The notes beneath the pieces are model-generated. The model saw only the letters and a list, made by a program, of their open reading frames with translations, ran no database searches and was not told the origin of the DNA. A stretch of DNA of 64,000 nt from GCA-2711565 sp963664245 (GTDB taxonomy: Bacteria > Bacteroidota > Bacteroidia > Bacteroidales > GCA-2711565), in assembly GCA_963664245.1 (NCBI GenBank), contig OY760934.1, positions 2,914,001 to 2,978,000 on the forward strand, written 5' to 3'. A program made the position numbers and the translations under genes. Within the stretch, counting starts at the first letter, position 1. Every line of letters starts with the position of its first letter. Of the stretch, positions 33,873-42,419 are shown piece after piece.

Positions 33873-35258
33873 ATGAAAATGAAAAAGGTTCCTATGGAGA
33901 TTATCAATCCCAATTGTGCAGGTATTGATGTTGGAAGTCGCTCACATTATGTTGCTATTGGTCAGTCAGATGCTGATGTACGTGAGTTTGGGGTTTATGC
34001 AGAGGATTTAATGGAGTTGTGTCAATGGCTAAAAGAAAGCCAAATAACAACTGTAGCATTAGAATCTACAGGTTCTTACTGGCAAAATCTATTTGTCGAG
34101 CTAATTAATTCTGGAATTGATGTTGTACTTACTAGTGGTCGGTTTACAAAAAACATGAACAGAAAGAAGACCGATGTTAGAGATTGTCAGTGGATTCAAA
34201 AACTACATTCTCTAGGTTTACTTCCCTCTAGCTTTTTACCAGATCACACAACTGAAAGACTTCGTACACTTTGTAGACAAAGGTTAAATATTATTGATCA
34301 AAAAGCAGATGCATCCCACAAGATGCAGAAATACCTGAAGCTTTTGAACTTTCGTTTAGATGTAGTTGTTAGAGACGTAACAGGTTTGACTGGTATTAAG
34401 ATTATTGAAGCTATTTGTAATGGAGAACTTGATCCGGAAGAATTATCAAAGCACCGGCACTACAATTGTCGCAAAAGTCAGGATGAGATAGCAAAGGCAT
34501 TGGTAAGTAATGAAAGAGATGATTATTTATTTGGCTTAAGACAAGAATATGAACGGCATCTTTTTTACCAAAATCAAATTGAAAAGTGTGATCAAAAAAT
34601 CACAGCGTTTCTAGAAAATGTATTAATTGATACTGAAATTGCTCCTCCAGGTGATAAGCCATATAAGAGGAATAATAAGAACTCAATTACTGGCCTTGAT
34701 TTGAATAAAACAGCCTATCAATATTTTAATGGTGTTGATTTGTACCAGATCCCAGGGGTAAGTCATTCTACTATCATAACAATAATGAGCGAAATTGGGC
34801 CCGATGGTTTTTCTAAATTTCCAACAGCAAAACATTTTGCTTCTTGGTTACGACTTGCTCCAAACAATAAAATAAGTGGAGGGAAAGTGCTGTCAAACCG
34901 TATTCCCAAAGGAAGTAACAGATTAAAGATAGCCTTAAGAAATGCGGCTAATGCCGTTGGAAACTTGAAAGAGTCGGATCTGGGACGTTTTTTTCAGAAG
35001 ATTGCATACAAAAAAGGCAGACAAGCTGCCATAACTGCAACCGCTAGAAAAATAGCTGTTATTCTATGGAATATGATTACCAAGAAAGAAGCCTACAAAC
35101 CAAAAACGACCTATGTTTTTCTGGATGAAAAAAGGAAACAACTTGCAATAATCAGAAAGAAAATCGCTAAATTTGGTTTTGATCCTAATGAACTTGGTGT
35201 TTTTTCTCAAGAACGATACAGATTAAAATGGAAAGCAAAGAATGTTAATAATCAATAG
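33873..35258 (+). CDS. IS110-family DEDD transposase
   Basis: 461 residues, somewhat long for the family. N-terminal RuvC-like DEDD_Tnp domain: D19 (CAGIDVGSRSHYVAI), E64 (VALESTGSYW), D101 and D104 (KKTDVRDCQWI). Central coiled-coil-rich spacer about 130-285. C-terminal Transposase_20 domain: LYQIPGVSHSTIITIMSEIG (helix-hairpin-helix), SGGK at 335-338 and KGSNRL at 346-351, which should hold the serine nucleophile, then RNAANAVG. All key residues are present, so it looks active. Its 3' end overlaps the lipoprotein fragment frame by 7 nt because the insertion added a chance tail to that frame. Confidence 0.95.
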   Translation: MKMKKVPMEIINPNCAGIDVGSRSHYVAIGQSDADVREFGVYAEDLMELCQWLKESQITTVALESTGSYWQNLFVELINSGIDVVLTSGRFTKNMNRKKTDVRDCQWIQKLHSLGLLPSSFLPDHTTERLRTLCRQRLNIIDQKADASHKMQKYLKLLNFRLDVVVRDVTGLTGIKIIEAICNGELDPEELSKHRHYNCRKSQDEIAKALVSNERDDYLFGLRQEYERHLFYQNQIEKCDQKITAFLENVLIDTEIAPPGDKPYKRNNKNSITGLDLNKTAYQYFNGVDLYQIPGVSHSTIITIMSEIGPDGFSKFPTAKHFASWLRLAPNNKISGGKVLSNRIPKGSNRLKIALRNAANAVGNLKESDLGRFFQKIAYKKGRQAAITATARKIAVILWNMITKKEAYKPKTTYVFLDEKRKQLAIIRKKIAKFGFDPNELGVFSQERYRLKWKAKNVNNQ

Positions 35259-36019
35259 GTTAACTTTACGTTAGTCAGAATTTCAAAATTAGCCGTTATA
35301 TTATTTGTTGTTTGATTTGAACAACCTTTAAGAATAATTTCAGCACGCTTAAGGGTTGTAGCTGTGAGATTCTCTGTGTAGAAAAGCTCACCATTAGTTG
35401 TTTCCACGAAGCCTCTCAAGTTTTGTTGAGTTTCAGGACTGGTAGTGATGGTGGCTGAAAAAGAATCATTGCTAACAGCAGCATTAACCTTGCTATCATT
35501 GACAGTGGGATTTTCATTATTTCCATAAACTATTCCCCATTCTTTGATAGTATTTCCACCAAAGTCATTAACTCTAACATAAACTGTAATGGTGTTGATA
35601 GTTACAGTGCTGTTGGTAGTTTCAAGTAAAACACTTCCTACGGTAGTAGAGAAATTTGTGCTATTTGACTTGTTTGTCCCTAATTTATTTGTTGCAGATC
35701 CCCATACTGTGTAGTTTGAGGCAACATCTAAATTATTTACGGTTAATGTTGCCTTGTTACCATTTATCGTGGCGTTTAGTGTAGTTTTACTTTCACCTGT
35801 TTTTTGTAATTCAAAATTAGCAGATGTCACTGTATTTTCTCCATCATTAAAAACCATGGTGAAAGTTGCAGCATTATCCGTAATATTAGTTACGGACACA
35901 GAGATTATGGCAGGCTTGCTGCCCGGATTAACAGGATCATCCTTTTTGTTGCATCCTGTTGCCATTGCCGTTAAAATGGCAACTACGAATAAGAATTTGA
36001 GTGTTTTCATGATCGTCAA
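35252..36019 (-). pseudogene. N-terminal half of a FISUMP lipoprotein gene cut by IS110
   Basis: 255 codons: signal with lipobox MATGC (C23, after LFVVAILTA), then two Ig/FN3-like repeats (about 35-125 and 128-220; NLDVASNYTVWGSATNKLG, IKEWGIVYGNNENPTVND) and the start of a third (IILKGCSNQTTNNITANFEI). The frame then runs a few codons into IS DNA and stops. The third repeat resumes in the fragment at 32728-33594. A truncated lipoprotein may still be made and exported. It has a free upstream region of ~215 nt. Confidence 0.8.
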
Positions 36020-36094
36020 TCATTTTCCAGGCAAAGCCACCCTAAGGGTGAGTGTCCCAGGGTTAAAAAATTAGAGAATTGTCCCAACAACACC

Positions 36095-36136
36095 CTTTAA
36101 ATGCAAAAGGAAACGGGGGAGGAAATGCATTTAAAG
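36095..36136. repeat. Inverted repeat upstream of the lipoprotein fragment
   Basis: CTTTAAATGCA (36095-36105) pairs perfectly with TGCATTTAAAG (36126-36136) around a 20-nt purine-rich loop. It lies in the 217-nt gap before the lipoprotein start, and could be a leader stem or an operator-like site. Confidence 0.5.
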
Positions 36137-36216
36137 CCCGGTCTTTTTTTCAAAGAAATAAAAGTACGAAATTTTTGGCAAAAAATCCAGTGGGCTTTCC
36201 TTCCGGGATTTTAAAG

Positions 36217-36235
36217 TCCTTCCCTTTGGGAAGGA
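36217..36235 (-). terminator. Short hairpin just after the GT4 fusion gene
   Basis: TCCTTCCC and GGGAAGGA pair around TTT, immediately after the stop at 36237 on the minus strand. The following sequence is only moderately T-rich (CTTTAAAATCC), so terminator or REP element are both possible. Confidence 0.5.
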
Positions 36236-36236
36236 T

Positions 36237-38438
36237 TTAGGATGGGTAATAATCCCCCGCAATAATATGGGCATGTAGGTAACAAATGGTGCTTTCGGCT
36301 CCCTGGTTACGGTTCACCATAAATTCTTCCAGTCCATCGTTGCAGCCGCCGGTTTCTTCATCATAAATCGGGATGCATAAGTCGTTTCTGCCTAGGAACC
36401 ATTCGTAGCTTAGTTTCAGTTTTTCAACAGAATCTTCATCTCCCAGTGCCTGGTGTTTGCAGTGGTACAAAATAACCATGCCCGATACATCAATGGGTTG
36501 TTGCCCGAAACGGTTGTTTTCGGCATCGGCACTTAGCCAATCCTGGTTTCCAATCACTCTCAAATATCCGTTCTCGAAACAAATATTTTCCAAATATGCG
36601 GTGGCTTTATTGGCTACCTCAAGGTATTTCTCATTTTTAACAATTTCGTAGGCCCGGTACATGGCTGCCGGCAACAAAGCGTTGTCGTAAGTTATAATTT
36701 GTTCGAACCACTGCCAGTTGGGTTTGGCATTCCTTTCAAAAGCCTCAAGCATTTTCTTCGCAAAGCTATCCAGTCGAATGCCGAATTCTTCCCGGTCAGG
36801 GTATTTTTTACAATAATGGTAAAGCCCCAGCATGGTGCTCGCGTACCCCCGCAAATGGGTTAGCTCATTAAACCAGCCCATTGAGCGGACAAAAATATCA
36901 TGAGCCGTTTCCAGGATGGAATCATTGGGTGCGTAGCGGATTAAATAACCCAGGGCCCAGATAGCCCGTCCAAAAGCATCGTCCGAACCAACCTGGTCGA
37001 TAAACTCACGGTTGTAGTTCATGAAATTCTTCATGCTTCCGTTTGGGTTCCGCATCAGGGAAATATACGTTGCATACTTGTAAATCAATTGAAGTAAATG
37101 GTCGCTTTTCTGCCGTTTGTAAGCCCTGATGGCTACCAGCAATGCGCGGGCATTATCGTCGAGACAGTAACCTGTTTTATAATCGGGCAAGCTGCCGTTT
37201 GAAAACTGAATGACCCCGGTATTATCGGTTAGCCGTTCAAAGTGTAAAAGGTTCAGAGCGGGTTGTTTATAACTTTCTTCAACTCCTTTGTAGGTTACAA
37301 TAGAACGCCCCAGGCGGTAATTATATAAATCGCCAATTTTTGGCCAGGCAATACTTAAACCGTAGTTGTAGGCTCTTTTTTGGTAAGCTTTTAAAAGTTC
37401 CGGATGATCCAGTAAATCAATGATTTTTTCAGACAGTTGACCGGGCGATCCAAAATCAAACAGTATTCCGATGTTATTGGCCAGCAGTTCTTCGGCATGC
37501 CAATAAGGTGTTGAAAGAACCGCACAGCCTCCGCCAACGGCATACGAAAGTGCCCCGCTGGTTATTTGGGCTTTGTTATGGTAAGAGGTTACGTAAATAT
37601 CGGCCACCAGCAAATTGTTGATTAGTTCTTCTTCGCCAATGTAACGGTTGATAAACTGAACGTGGTTCTCAAGGCCGAGTTCTTTGGTTAAATTCTCCAG
37701 GTATTCACGGTATTCTTCCCCGGCGTGTTTAATGATGTGCGGATGTGTTTTCCCCATCACGCAGAACAATACATCCGGGTGTTTTTTAACGATTTCGGGC
37801 ATAGCCTTGATGGTAACTTCAATGCCTTTATTGCGGCCAATAAGCCCGAAAGTTAAAATAACTTTGCGGTTTTCCCAGCCTTCTGGAATGGTTAGTTTTT
37901 GGTCTTTATAAGCGACAAAATCAGGAACCCCGTGTTCAATTTTCCGGATTTTATCTTCACGGATATTAAACACATTTTTCAGGAACCCGATAGCCAAATC
38001 ACTCATCACCAACAATCTTGAAGAATATTTGGCGATGGCTTTCAATACTTCTTTTTGGTGGTAAGTTGGCGATTCGAGAACCGTATGCAGGGTAGTTACC
38101 ACCGGGATGTTGACCCTCCGAAGCAGTTTAAGTAAAAGTACCCCGCTATTGCCTCCAAAAATACCATATTCGTGCTGAATCAATAAAACTTCAGCTCCCG
38201 AATGATTAATATAATCAGCGGCTTTAAAATAATCTTCACTGGTATGATCGCGAATGTACATCACAACTTCTTCAGGATAATCATAAACCTGGTCGTTTTC
38301 ATTCATTGCAATAATTTCAACCTCCAGTTCTTTGTTGTTTGTTTTTGCTGCTAATTGTATCGAATCAATTAGATTTTTGGTGAAGGTTGCAATCCCACAT
38401 TTACGGGGCGGATAATTTCCTAAACATATAACTTTCAT
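36237..38438 (-). CDS. GT4 glycosyltransferase fused to an all-helical glycosidase-like domain
   Basis: 733 residues, cytosolic. Residues 1 to ~395 are a GT-B glycosyltransferase family 4: LGNYPPRKCGIATFTKNL, HEYGIFGGNSG, ILTFGLIGRNKGIEVTIKA, and the nucleotide-sugar site NKAQITSGALSYAVGGG. Residues ~415-733 are helical repeats of an (alpha/alpha)6-toroid look: GYCLDDNARALLVAIRA, GSDDAFGRAIWALG, NWQWFEQIITYDNALLPAA and GCNDGLEEFMVNRNQGAES. Such proteins occur next to GH130 genes in other Bacteroidota; here the GH130-receiver gene is its convergent neighbour across the IS insertion. Likely cytosolic mannoside or other glycan synthesis; substrate unknown. Confidence 0.85.
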   Translation of the reverse strand: MKVICLGNYPPRKCGIATFTKNLIDSIQLAAKTNNKELEVEIIAMNENDQVYDYPEEVVMYIRDHTSEDYFKAADYINHSGAEVLLIQHEYGIFGGNSGVLLLKLLRRVNIPVVTTLHTVLESPTYHQKEVLKAIAKYSSRLLVMSDLAIGFLKNVFNIREDKIRKIEHGVPDFVAYKDQKLTIPEGWENRKVILTFGLIGRNKGIEVTIKAMPEIVKKHPDVLFCVMGKTHPHIIKHAGEEYREYLENLTKELGLENHVQFINRYIGEEELINNLLVADIYVTSYHNKAQITSGALSYAVGGGCAVLSTPYWHAEELLANNIGILFDFGSPGQLSEKIIDLLDHPELLKAYQKRAYNYGLSIAWPKIGDLYNYRLGRSIVTYKGVEESYKQPALNLLHFERLTDNTGVIQFSNGSLPDYKTGYCLDDNARALLVAIRAYKRQKSDHLLQLIYKYATYISLMRNPNGSMKNFMNYNREFIDQVGSDDAFGRAIWALGYLIRYAPNDSILETAHDIFVRSMGWFNELTHLRGYASTMLGLYHYCKKYPDREEFGIRLDSFAKKMLEAFERNAKPNWQWFEQIITYDNALLPAAMYRAYEIVKNEKYLEVANKATAYLENICFENGYLRVIGNQDWLSADAENNRFGQQPIDVSGMVILYHCKHQALGDEDSVEKLKLSYEWFLGRNDLCIPIYDEETGGCNDGLEEFMVNRNQGAESTICYLHAHIIAGDYYPS

Positions 38439-38505
38439 AGGGTGAGTTAGTTTGGTCTTAAAAAAACGTTTGATGCAAGATACGAAAATAAGCTGTCTTT
38501 TACAA

Positions 38506-38537
38506 TTGCAATATAAAATTATAATGTTGTAATTTTG
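38506..38537 (+). promoter_or_regulatory. Promoter of hutU: TTG - 21 nt - TAATTTTG
   Basis: TAATTTTG (38530-38537) fits TAnnTTTG and a TTG at 38506-38508 stands at the usual -33 distance. The start codon is 32 nt downstream. Confidence 0.6.
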
Positions 38538-38569
38538 CCCTCTGTTTCAATAACCAAAATTTAAGAACC

Positions 38570-40570
38570 GTGAATGAATTTCAACAAGCGATAGTTCAGG
38601 GTATTCCTGATATCCTTCCCCAATCAAAAGCCTATGATCCGGAGGTGAACCATGCCCCGGTTCGAAAAGATATTTTAACTGCCGATGAAAAAAAACTGGC
38701 GTTGCGAAATGCCTTGCGTTATTTCGATCCGAAATTTCATGAAACTTTAGCTCCCGAATTTGCCGAAGAGCTAAAAAAATACGGACGGATTTACATGTAC
38801 CGTTTTCGCCCGGATTACGAAATGTATGCCCGAAATATTGAAGAATATCCACACCAATCGAAACAGGCCGCCGGAATTATGGTGATGCTCCAAAATAACC
38901 TTGATCCGGCTGTGGCCCAACACCCGCATGAATTGATTACTTATGGCGGAAACGGGGCCGTTTTCCAAAATTGGGCGCAGTATTTGCTCACCATGAAATA
39001 TTTGTCGGAAATGACCGACGAGCAAACCCTGGTGATGTATTCGGGTCACCCGATGGGATTGTATCCTTCGCACAAAGATGCCCCGAGAGTAGTGGTAACC
39101 AACGGTATGGTGATTCCGAATTATTCAAAATCGGATGACTGGGAACGCTTTAATGCTTTGGGTGTTTCGCAATACGGACAAATGACTGCCGGTTCATTCA
39201 TGTACATTGGGCCGCAGGGGATTGTTCACGGAACAACCATTACGGTTTTAAATGCCGGGCGCAAAATTGAAAAATCAGGCGAAGGTCTGGCCGGAAAAGT
39301 TTTTGTTTCGTCAGGTTTAGGCGGGATGTCCGGAGCTCAAGCAAAAGCAGCCGTGATTGCCGGAGCTATTGGCGTGATTGCTGAGGTTAACCCCAAAGCA
39401 GTTCATACGCGCCACTCGCAAGGTTGGGTAGATGAAGTTTATACTGATTTAGATGAACTCATAACAAGGATCAACAAAGCAAAACAAAATAAAGAATCGG
39501 TTTCACTGGCTTACCAGGGAAACATTGTGGATCTCTGGGAAAAATTTGTGGAAGAAGGCATGGAGATAGAACTTGGTTCTGACCAGACATCTTTGCACAA
39601 TCCCTGGGCAGGTGGTTATTATCCGGCAGGAATGAGTCTGGAAGAGTCCTATGAAATGATGGCGAATGAACCCGAAAAATTCAAAGAAAAAGTGCAGGAA
39701 TCGCTTCGCCGTCAGGTGGATGCTATCAATAAATTAACGGCTAATGGTATGTATTTCTTTGATTATGGAAATGCGTTTTTGCTCGAATCGAGCCGTGCCG
39801 GTGCCGACATTATGAAAAATGAAACGGATTTTAAATACCCGTCTTACGTTCAGGATATCATGGGACCCATGTGTTTTGACTACGGATTCGGACCTTTCCG
39901 TTGGGTGTGTTCTTCCGGCAAGGCCGAAGACTTAGATACCACCGATCGAATTGCCATGGAAGTGTTGGAAGAAATTGCAGCTTCGGCTCCTGCCGAAATT
40001 ACCCAACAAATGAAAGATAATATTCGCTGGATCCGTGAAGCCAAACAAAATAAATTGGTGGTTGGTTCGCAGGCTCGTATTCTTTACGCCGATTGCGAAG
40101 GTCGGACCAAAATTGCAGCGGCGTTCAATAAAGCGATTAAAGAAGGAAAAATTTCGGCTCCGGTAATTCTGGGGCGCGATCATCACGATGTATCCGGTAC
40201 CGATTCTCCTTTCCGTGAAACCTCAAATATTTATGACGGATCACGCTTTACCGCCGACATGGCTATTCAGAATGTTATTGGCGATTCGTTCCGCGGAGCT
40301 ACCTGGGTGAGTATCCACAATGGTGGCGGCGTTGGCTGGGGTGAAGTGATTAACGGAGGTTTTGGAATGATGCTGGATGGTTCGGAAGAAGCTGACCGCC
40401 GTTTACACATGATGCTTCACTGGGATGTGAACAATGGCATCTCTCGTCGTAGCTGGGCCCGTAACGAAGGAGCTGTTTTTGCCATTAAACGTGCCATGGA
40501 AAAAGAACCACGCTTAAAGGTGACACTCCCGAATTTTGCGGATGATGAGCTGATTGAAAAATCTTTTTAA
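38570..40570 (+). CDS. hutU: Urocanate hydratase
   Basis: Second step of histidine breakdown: hydrates urocanate to imidazolonepropionate using tightly bound NAD+. 666 residues, the long form common in Bacteroidota. Signatures: YGGNGAVFQNWAQYLLTMKY, YSGHPMGLYPS, VFVSSGLGGMSGAQ (NAD-binding, catalytic region), and RHSQGWVDE. Start is GTG. The other hut genes (hutH, hutI, ftcD/hutG) are not in this window, so it stands alone. Ends in a terminator-like hairpin. Confidence 0.95.
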   Translation: MNEFQQAIVQGIPDILPQSKAYDPEVNHAPVRKDILTADEKKLALRNALRYFDPKFHETLAPEFAEELKKYGRIYMYRFRPDYEMYARNIEEYPHQSKQAAGIMVMLQNNLDPAVAQHPHELITYGGNGAVFQNWAQYLLTMKYLSEMTDEQTLVMYSGHPMGLYPSHKDAPRVVVTNGMVIPNYSKSDDWERFNALGVSQYGQMTAGSFMYIGPQGIVHGTTITVLNAGRKIEKSGEGLAGKVFVSSGLGGMSGAQAKAAVIAGAIGVIAEVNPKAVHTRHSQGWVDEVYTDLDELITRINKAKQNKESVSLAYQGNIVDLWEKFVEEGMEIELGSDQTSLHNPWAGGYYPAGMSLEESYEMMANEPEKFKEKVQESLRRQVDAINKLTANGMYFFDYGNAFLLESSRAGADIMKNETDFKYPSYVQDIMGPMCFDYGFGPFRWVCSSGKAEDLDTTDRIAMEVLEEIAASAPAEITQQMKDNIRWIREAKQNKLVVGSQARILYADCEGRTKIAAAFNKAIKEGKISAPVILGRDHHDVSGTDSPFRETSNIYDGSRFTADMAIQNVIGDSFRGATWVSIHNGGGVGWGEVINGGFGMMLDGSEEADRRLHMMLHWDVNNGISRRSWARNEGAVFAIKRAMEKEPRLKVTLPNFADDELIEKSF

Positions 40571-40608
40571 TTAGGAATTAAGAATTTTGTATTTTCTGAT
40601 TCCTAATT
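40569..40608 (+). terminator. Terminator-like hairpin after hutU
   Basis: AATTAGGAAT (40569-40578) pairs with ATTCCTAATT (40599-40608), 20-nt loop, then CCTTTTCATTGTTTT. AT-rich stem, so weaker than a classical terminator. Confidence 0.5.
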
Positions 40609-40900
40609 CCTTTTCATTGTTTTAAAATATATCCGATAAATTTCAACTCTTTTTCAAATTGCTGTTTTAATTGTAATCGCTGATAAACGTTAATAATTTC
40701 TAAGCAAATTGATAGCTTTTGGTTTGATGATGTTTTCTCGTTTCATGGCAAATATTTATTTCCTAATGCCAATTTGCTCCATTTCTCTCATCTTTTTTCT
40801 GAAAAATTATCATTCCTAATTCTTAATTAATAATTCTTAATTCTCATGTAACCCCCCAATTTTTTTTTCGTCTAATCGGGAAAATACGTAATCTAAAAAA
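40609..40900. other. AT-rich intergenic stretch before the Ntn hydrolase gene
   Basis: About 290 nt with no coding frame of note. It contains short AT-rich direct and inverted pieces (ATTCCTAATTC, TAATAATTCTTAATTCTC; GCAAAT/ATTTGC near 40747-40789) but no promoter box I can place with confidence and no RNA gene. Confidence 0.5.
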
Positions 40901-42307
40901 ATGAACAAAATGAAAATGAGGACCAAGGTTGTTAGCTTATTAGTGCTGTTATTTCTGATAAATTCGATGCAGGTAAATGCCTGTTCAACCATTATGCTTA
41001 AAAAAGGCGATGAACTTATTTTTGGGCATAACCTCAATGAAGGGGATAGCGGTATAGGAGGCATTGTGTTTGTAAACAAACGCGGCGTTTTTAAAATGGG
41101 GCGCAGCCTCAATGAAATGATGTTCAAGGACGTTACCAAACCTTCAAAACTTAGTTGGGTTTCGCGTTACGGATCGGTAACTTTTAACACTTTCGGAAAA
41201 GATTTGCCCGATGGTGGCATGAATGAAACCGGATTTTATATCTGGGAAATGAATGAAGCTTCGGATTATCCAAAGGGAGATTCGTTACATAAGTTAAGCC
41301 AGATGGGCTGGATGCAGTTTTTGCTGGATAATTGTTCAACCATCGACGAGGCCCTGGAACTAACCAAAACCATTGAAATTGACGGCTGGACCTGGCACTA
41401 TTTTTTGGCCGATGCCAGTGGCGATTGTGCAACCCTGGCTTTTATCGACGGGAAAATGAAAATCAACCGTGGTAAAACCATGCCGGTTACTGGTTTGTAC
41501 AACACTCCTTACGACCGCGAAATGGAAGTTTCAAAGTATTACGAAAACTTTGGCGGGCTTTATAAAGTTGAACTGGACAATCCTAATGTCCCTCGTTACG
41601 TAAAAACCGACTGGCTGATTAAAAATTACGATCCAAAACAAAATGCGGTTGACTATGGTTTCTATATGCTGGATAAAATCAAGGTTAATGATGTCGCTGA
41701 GTGGTCGATTATTTTTGATGTTCGCCGTAATCATGTTTATTTCAGAACCCGTATTAATCCAACAATTAAACATTTTTCATTAAACGATATCGATTATTCT
41801 GTTAAAACAGGCGACTGTGTTATCCAAAACATGGATATTAAAGAAGGCGGCGATGTTTTAGAAAAATTACACTCGTACACGGCTAAAGAAATGAGTGATT
41901 TCCTTTATAGTTTGAACCCTCTTTTCCCTGGATTTCTTACACGGGGAGGACTGACTGTTGAAACAGCCATCGATAATTTTACCAATCATTGGGTTCGGGC
42001 CACCAAAAAAGAGAACCAGTTTTTTGCCGGGAAATGGGCAACCAAGCCCGAAGATCCGAAAAAAAATCCCTTGGTTCTGGAGCTAAATACCAACGAAAAC
42101 CTGGTTAGCGGAAAAGTAACTGCCCCGGATGGGTTCGAATACCCGGTCGATCATATTTTTATGATTAACAATAAAATGACGATTACCTTTTTAACAAAAT
42201 CGGGCCGTATGCTTGAACTAAAAATGAAAATAGAAGGAGATACCATCAAAGCACAGGCTTTTGGGATAGAAGATTTTATGGGTGACTATACGTTCTACAG
42301 GCAATAA
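40901..42307 (+). CDS. Exported choloylglycine-hydrolase-like Ntn amidase
   Basis: 468 residues. The signal peptide (VVSLLVLLFLINSMQVNA) ends exactly before C28 in NACSTIMLKKGDELIFGHN, so cleavage would expose the catalytic N-terminal cysteine of the Ntn-hydrolase superfamily (linear amide C-N hydrolases, bile salt/penicillin V acylase type). Further family features: GGMNETGFYIWEM, a Trp-rich DGWTWHYFLADASGD and NTPYDRE. The C-terminal ~110 residues form a separate beta-rich domain. It acts outside the cytoplasm; substrate unknown. The first in-frame ATG was kept (MNKMKM); Met4 is possible. Confidence 0.85.
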   Translation: MNKMKMRTKVVSLLVLLFLINSMQVNACSTIMLKKGDELIFGHNLNEGDSGIGGIVFVNKRGVFKMGRSLNEMMFKDVTKPSKLSWVSRYGSVTFNTFGKDLPDGGMNETGFYIWEMNEASDYPKGDSLHKLSQMGWMQFLLDNCSTIDEALELTKTIEIDGWTWHYFLADASGDCATLAFIDGKMKINRGKTMPVTGLYNTPYDREMEVSKYYENFGGLYKVELDNPNVPRYVKTDWLIKNYDPKQNAVDYGFYMLDKIKVNDVAEWSIIFDVRRNHVYFRTRINPTIKHFSLNDIDYSVKTGDCVIQNMDIKEGGDVLEKLHSYTAKEMSDFLYSLNPLFPGFLTRGGLTVETAIDNFTNHWVRATKKENQFFAGKWATKPEDPKKNPLVLELNTNENLVSGKVTAPDGFEYPVDHIFMINNKMTITFLTKSGRMLELKMKIEGDTIKAQAFGIEDFMGDYTFYRQ

Positions 42308-42314
42308 ATTTTTA

Positions 42315-42340
42315 GGAGCATTTTTAAATGCTCTTTTTTT
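42315..42340 (+). terminator. Rho-independent terminator after the Ntn hydrolase gene
   Basis: GAGCATTT pairs with AAATGCTC around TT, then seven T. Confidence 0.88.
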
Positions 42341-42419
42341 TATTTTCAAAAAATTACCAAATCTTTATTAGTTATTTTCGAGGCTTTTTCCGTATTTTGG
42401 GGTGTGAAAATTTTTCCCT

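Larger units (their letters stand above)
33605..35275 (+). mobile_element. IS110-family insertion sequence (ends approximate)
   Basis: Comprises a DEDD transposase gene, a structured ~250-nt 5' non-coding region and a very short 3' flank. Both sides are halves of one lipoprotein gene, which brackets the element. IS110 elements lack long inverted repeats and target duplications, so the exact ends are not obvious; a 6-bp inverted match CTAACG (33622-33627) / CGTTAG (35269-35274) lies near both ends but may be chance. Confidence 0.7.

Noticed and set aside
33622..35274. CTAACG/CGTTAG as true terminal inverted repeats of the IS
   Set aside because: Only 6 bp, and IS110 elements usually lack terminal repeats; kept only as a hint for the ends.
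36095..36136. Rho-independent terminator upstream of the lipoprotein fragment
   Set aside because: The stem is clean, but on the minus strand no T-run follows, and on the plus strand there is no gene to end.
40609..40900. Small RNA or short gene in the 290-nt gap after hutU
   Set aside because: Only AT-rich short repeats; no strong stem with a U-run, no start with RBS.
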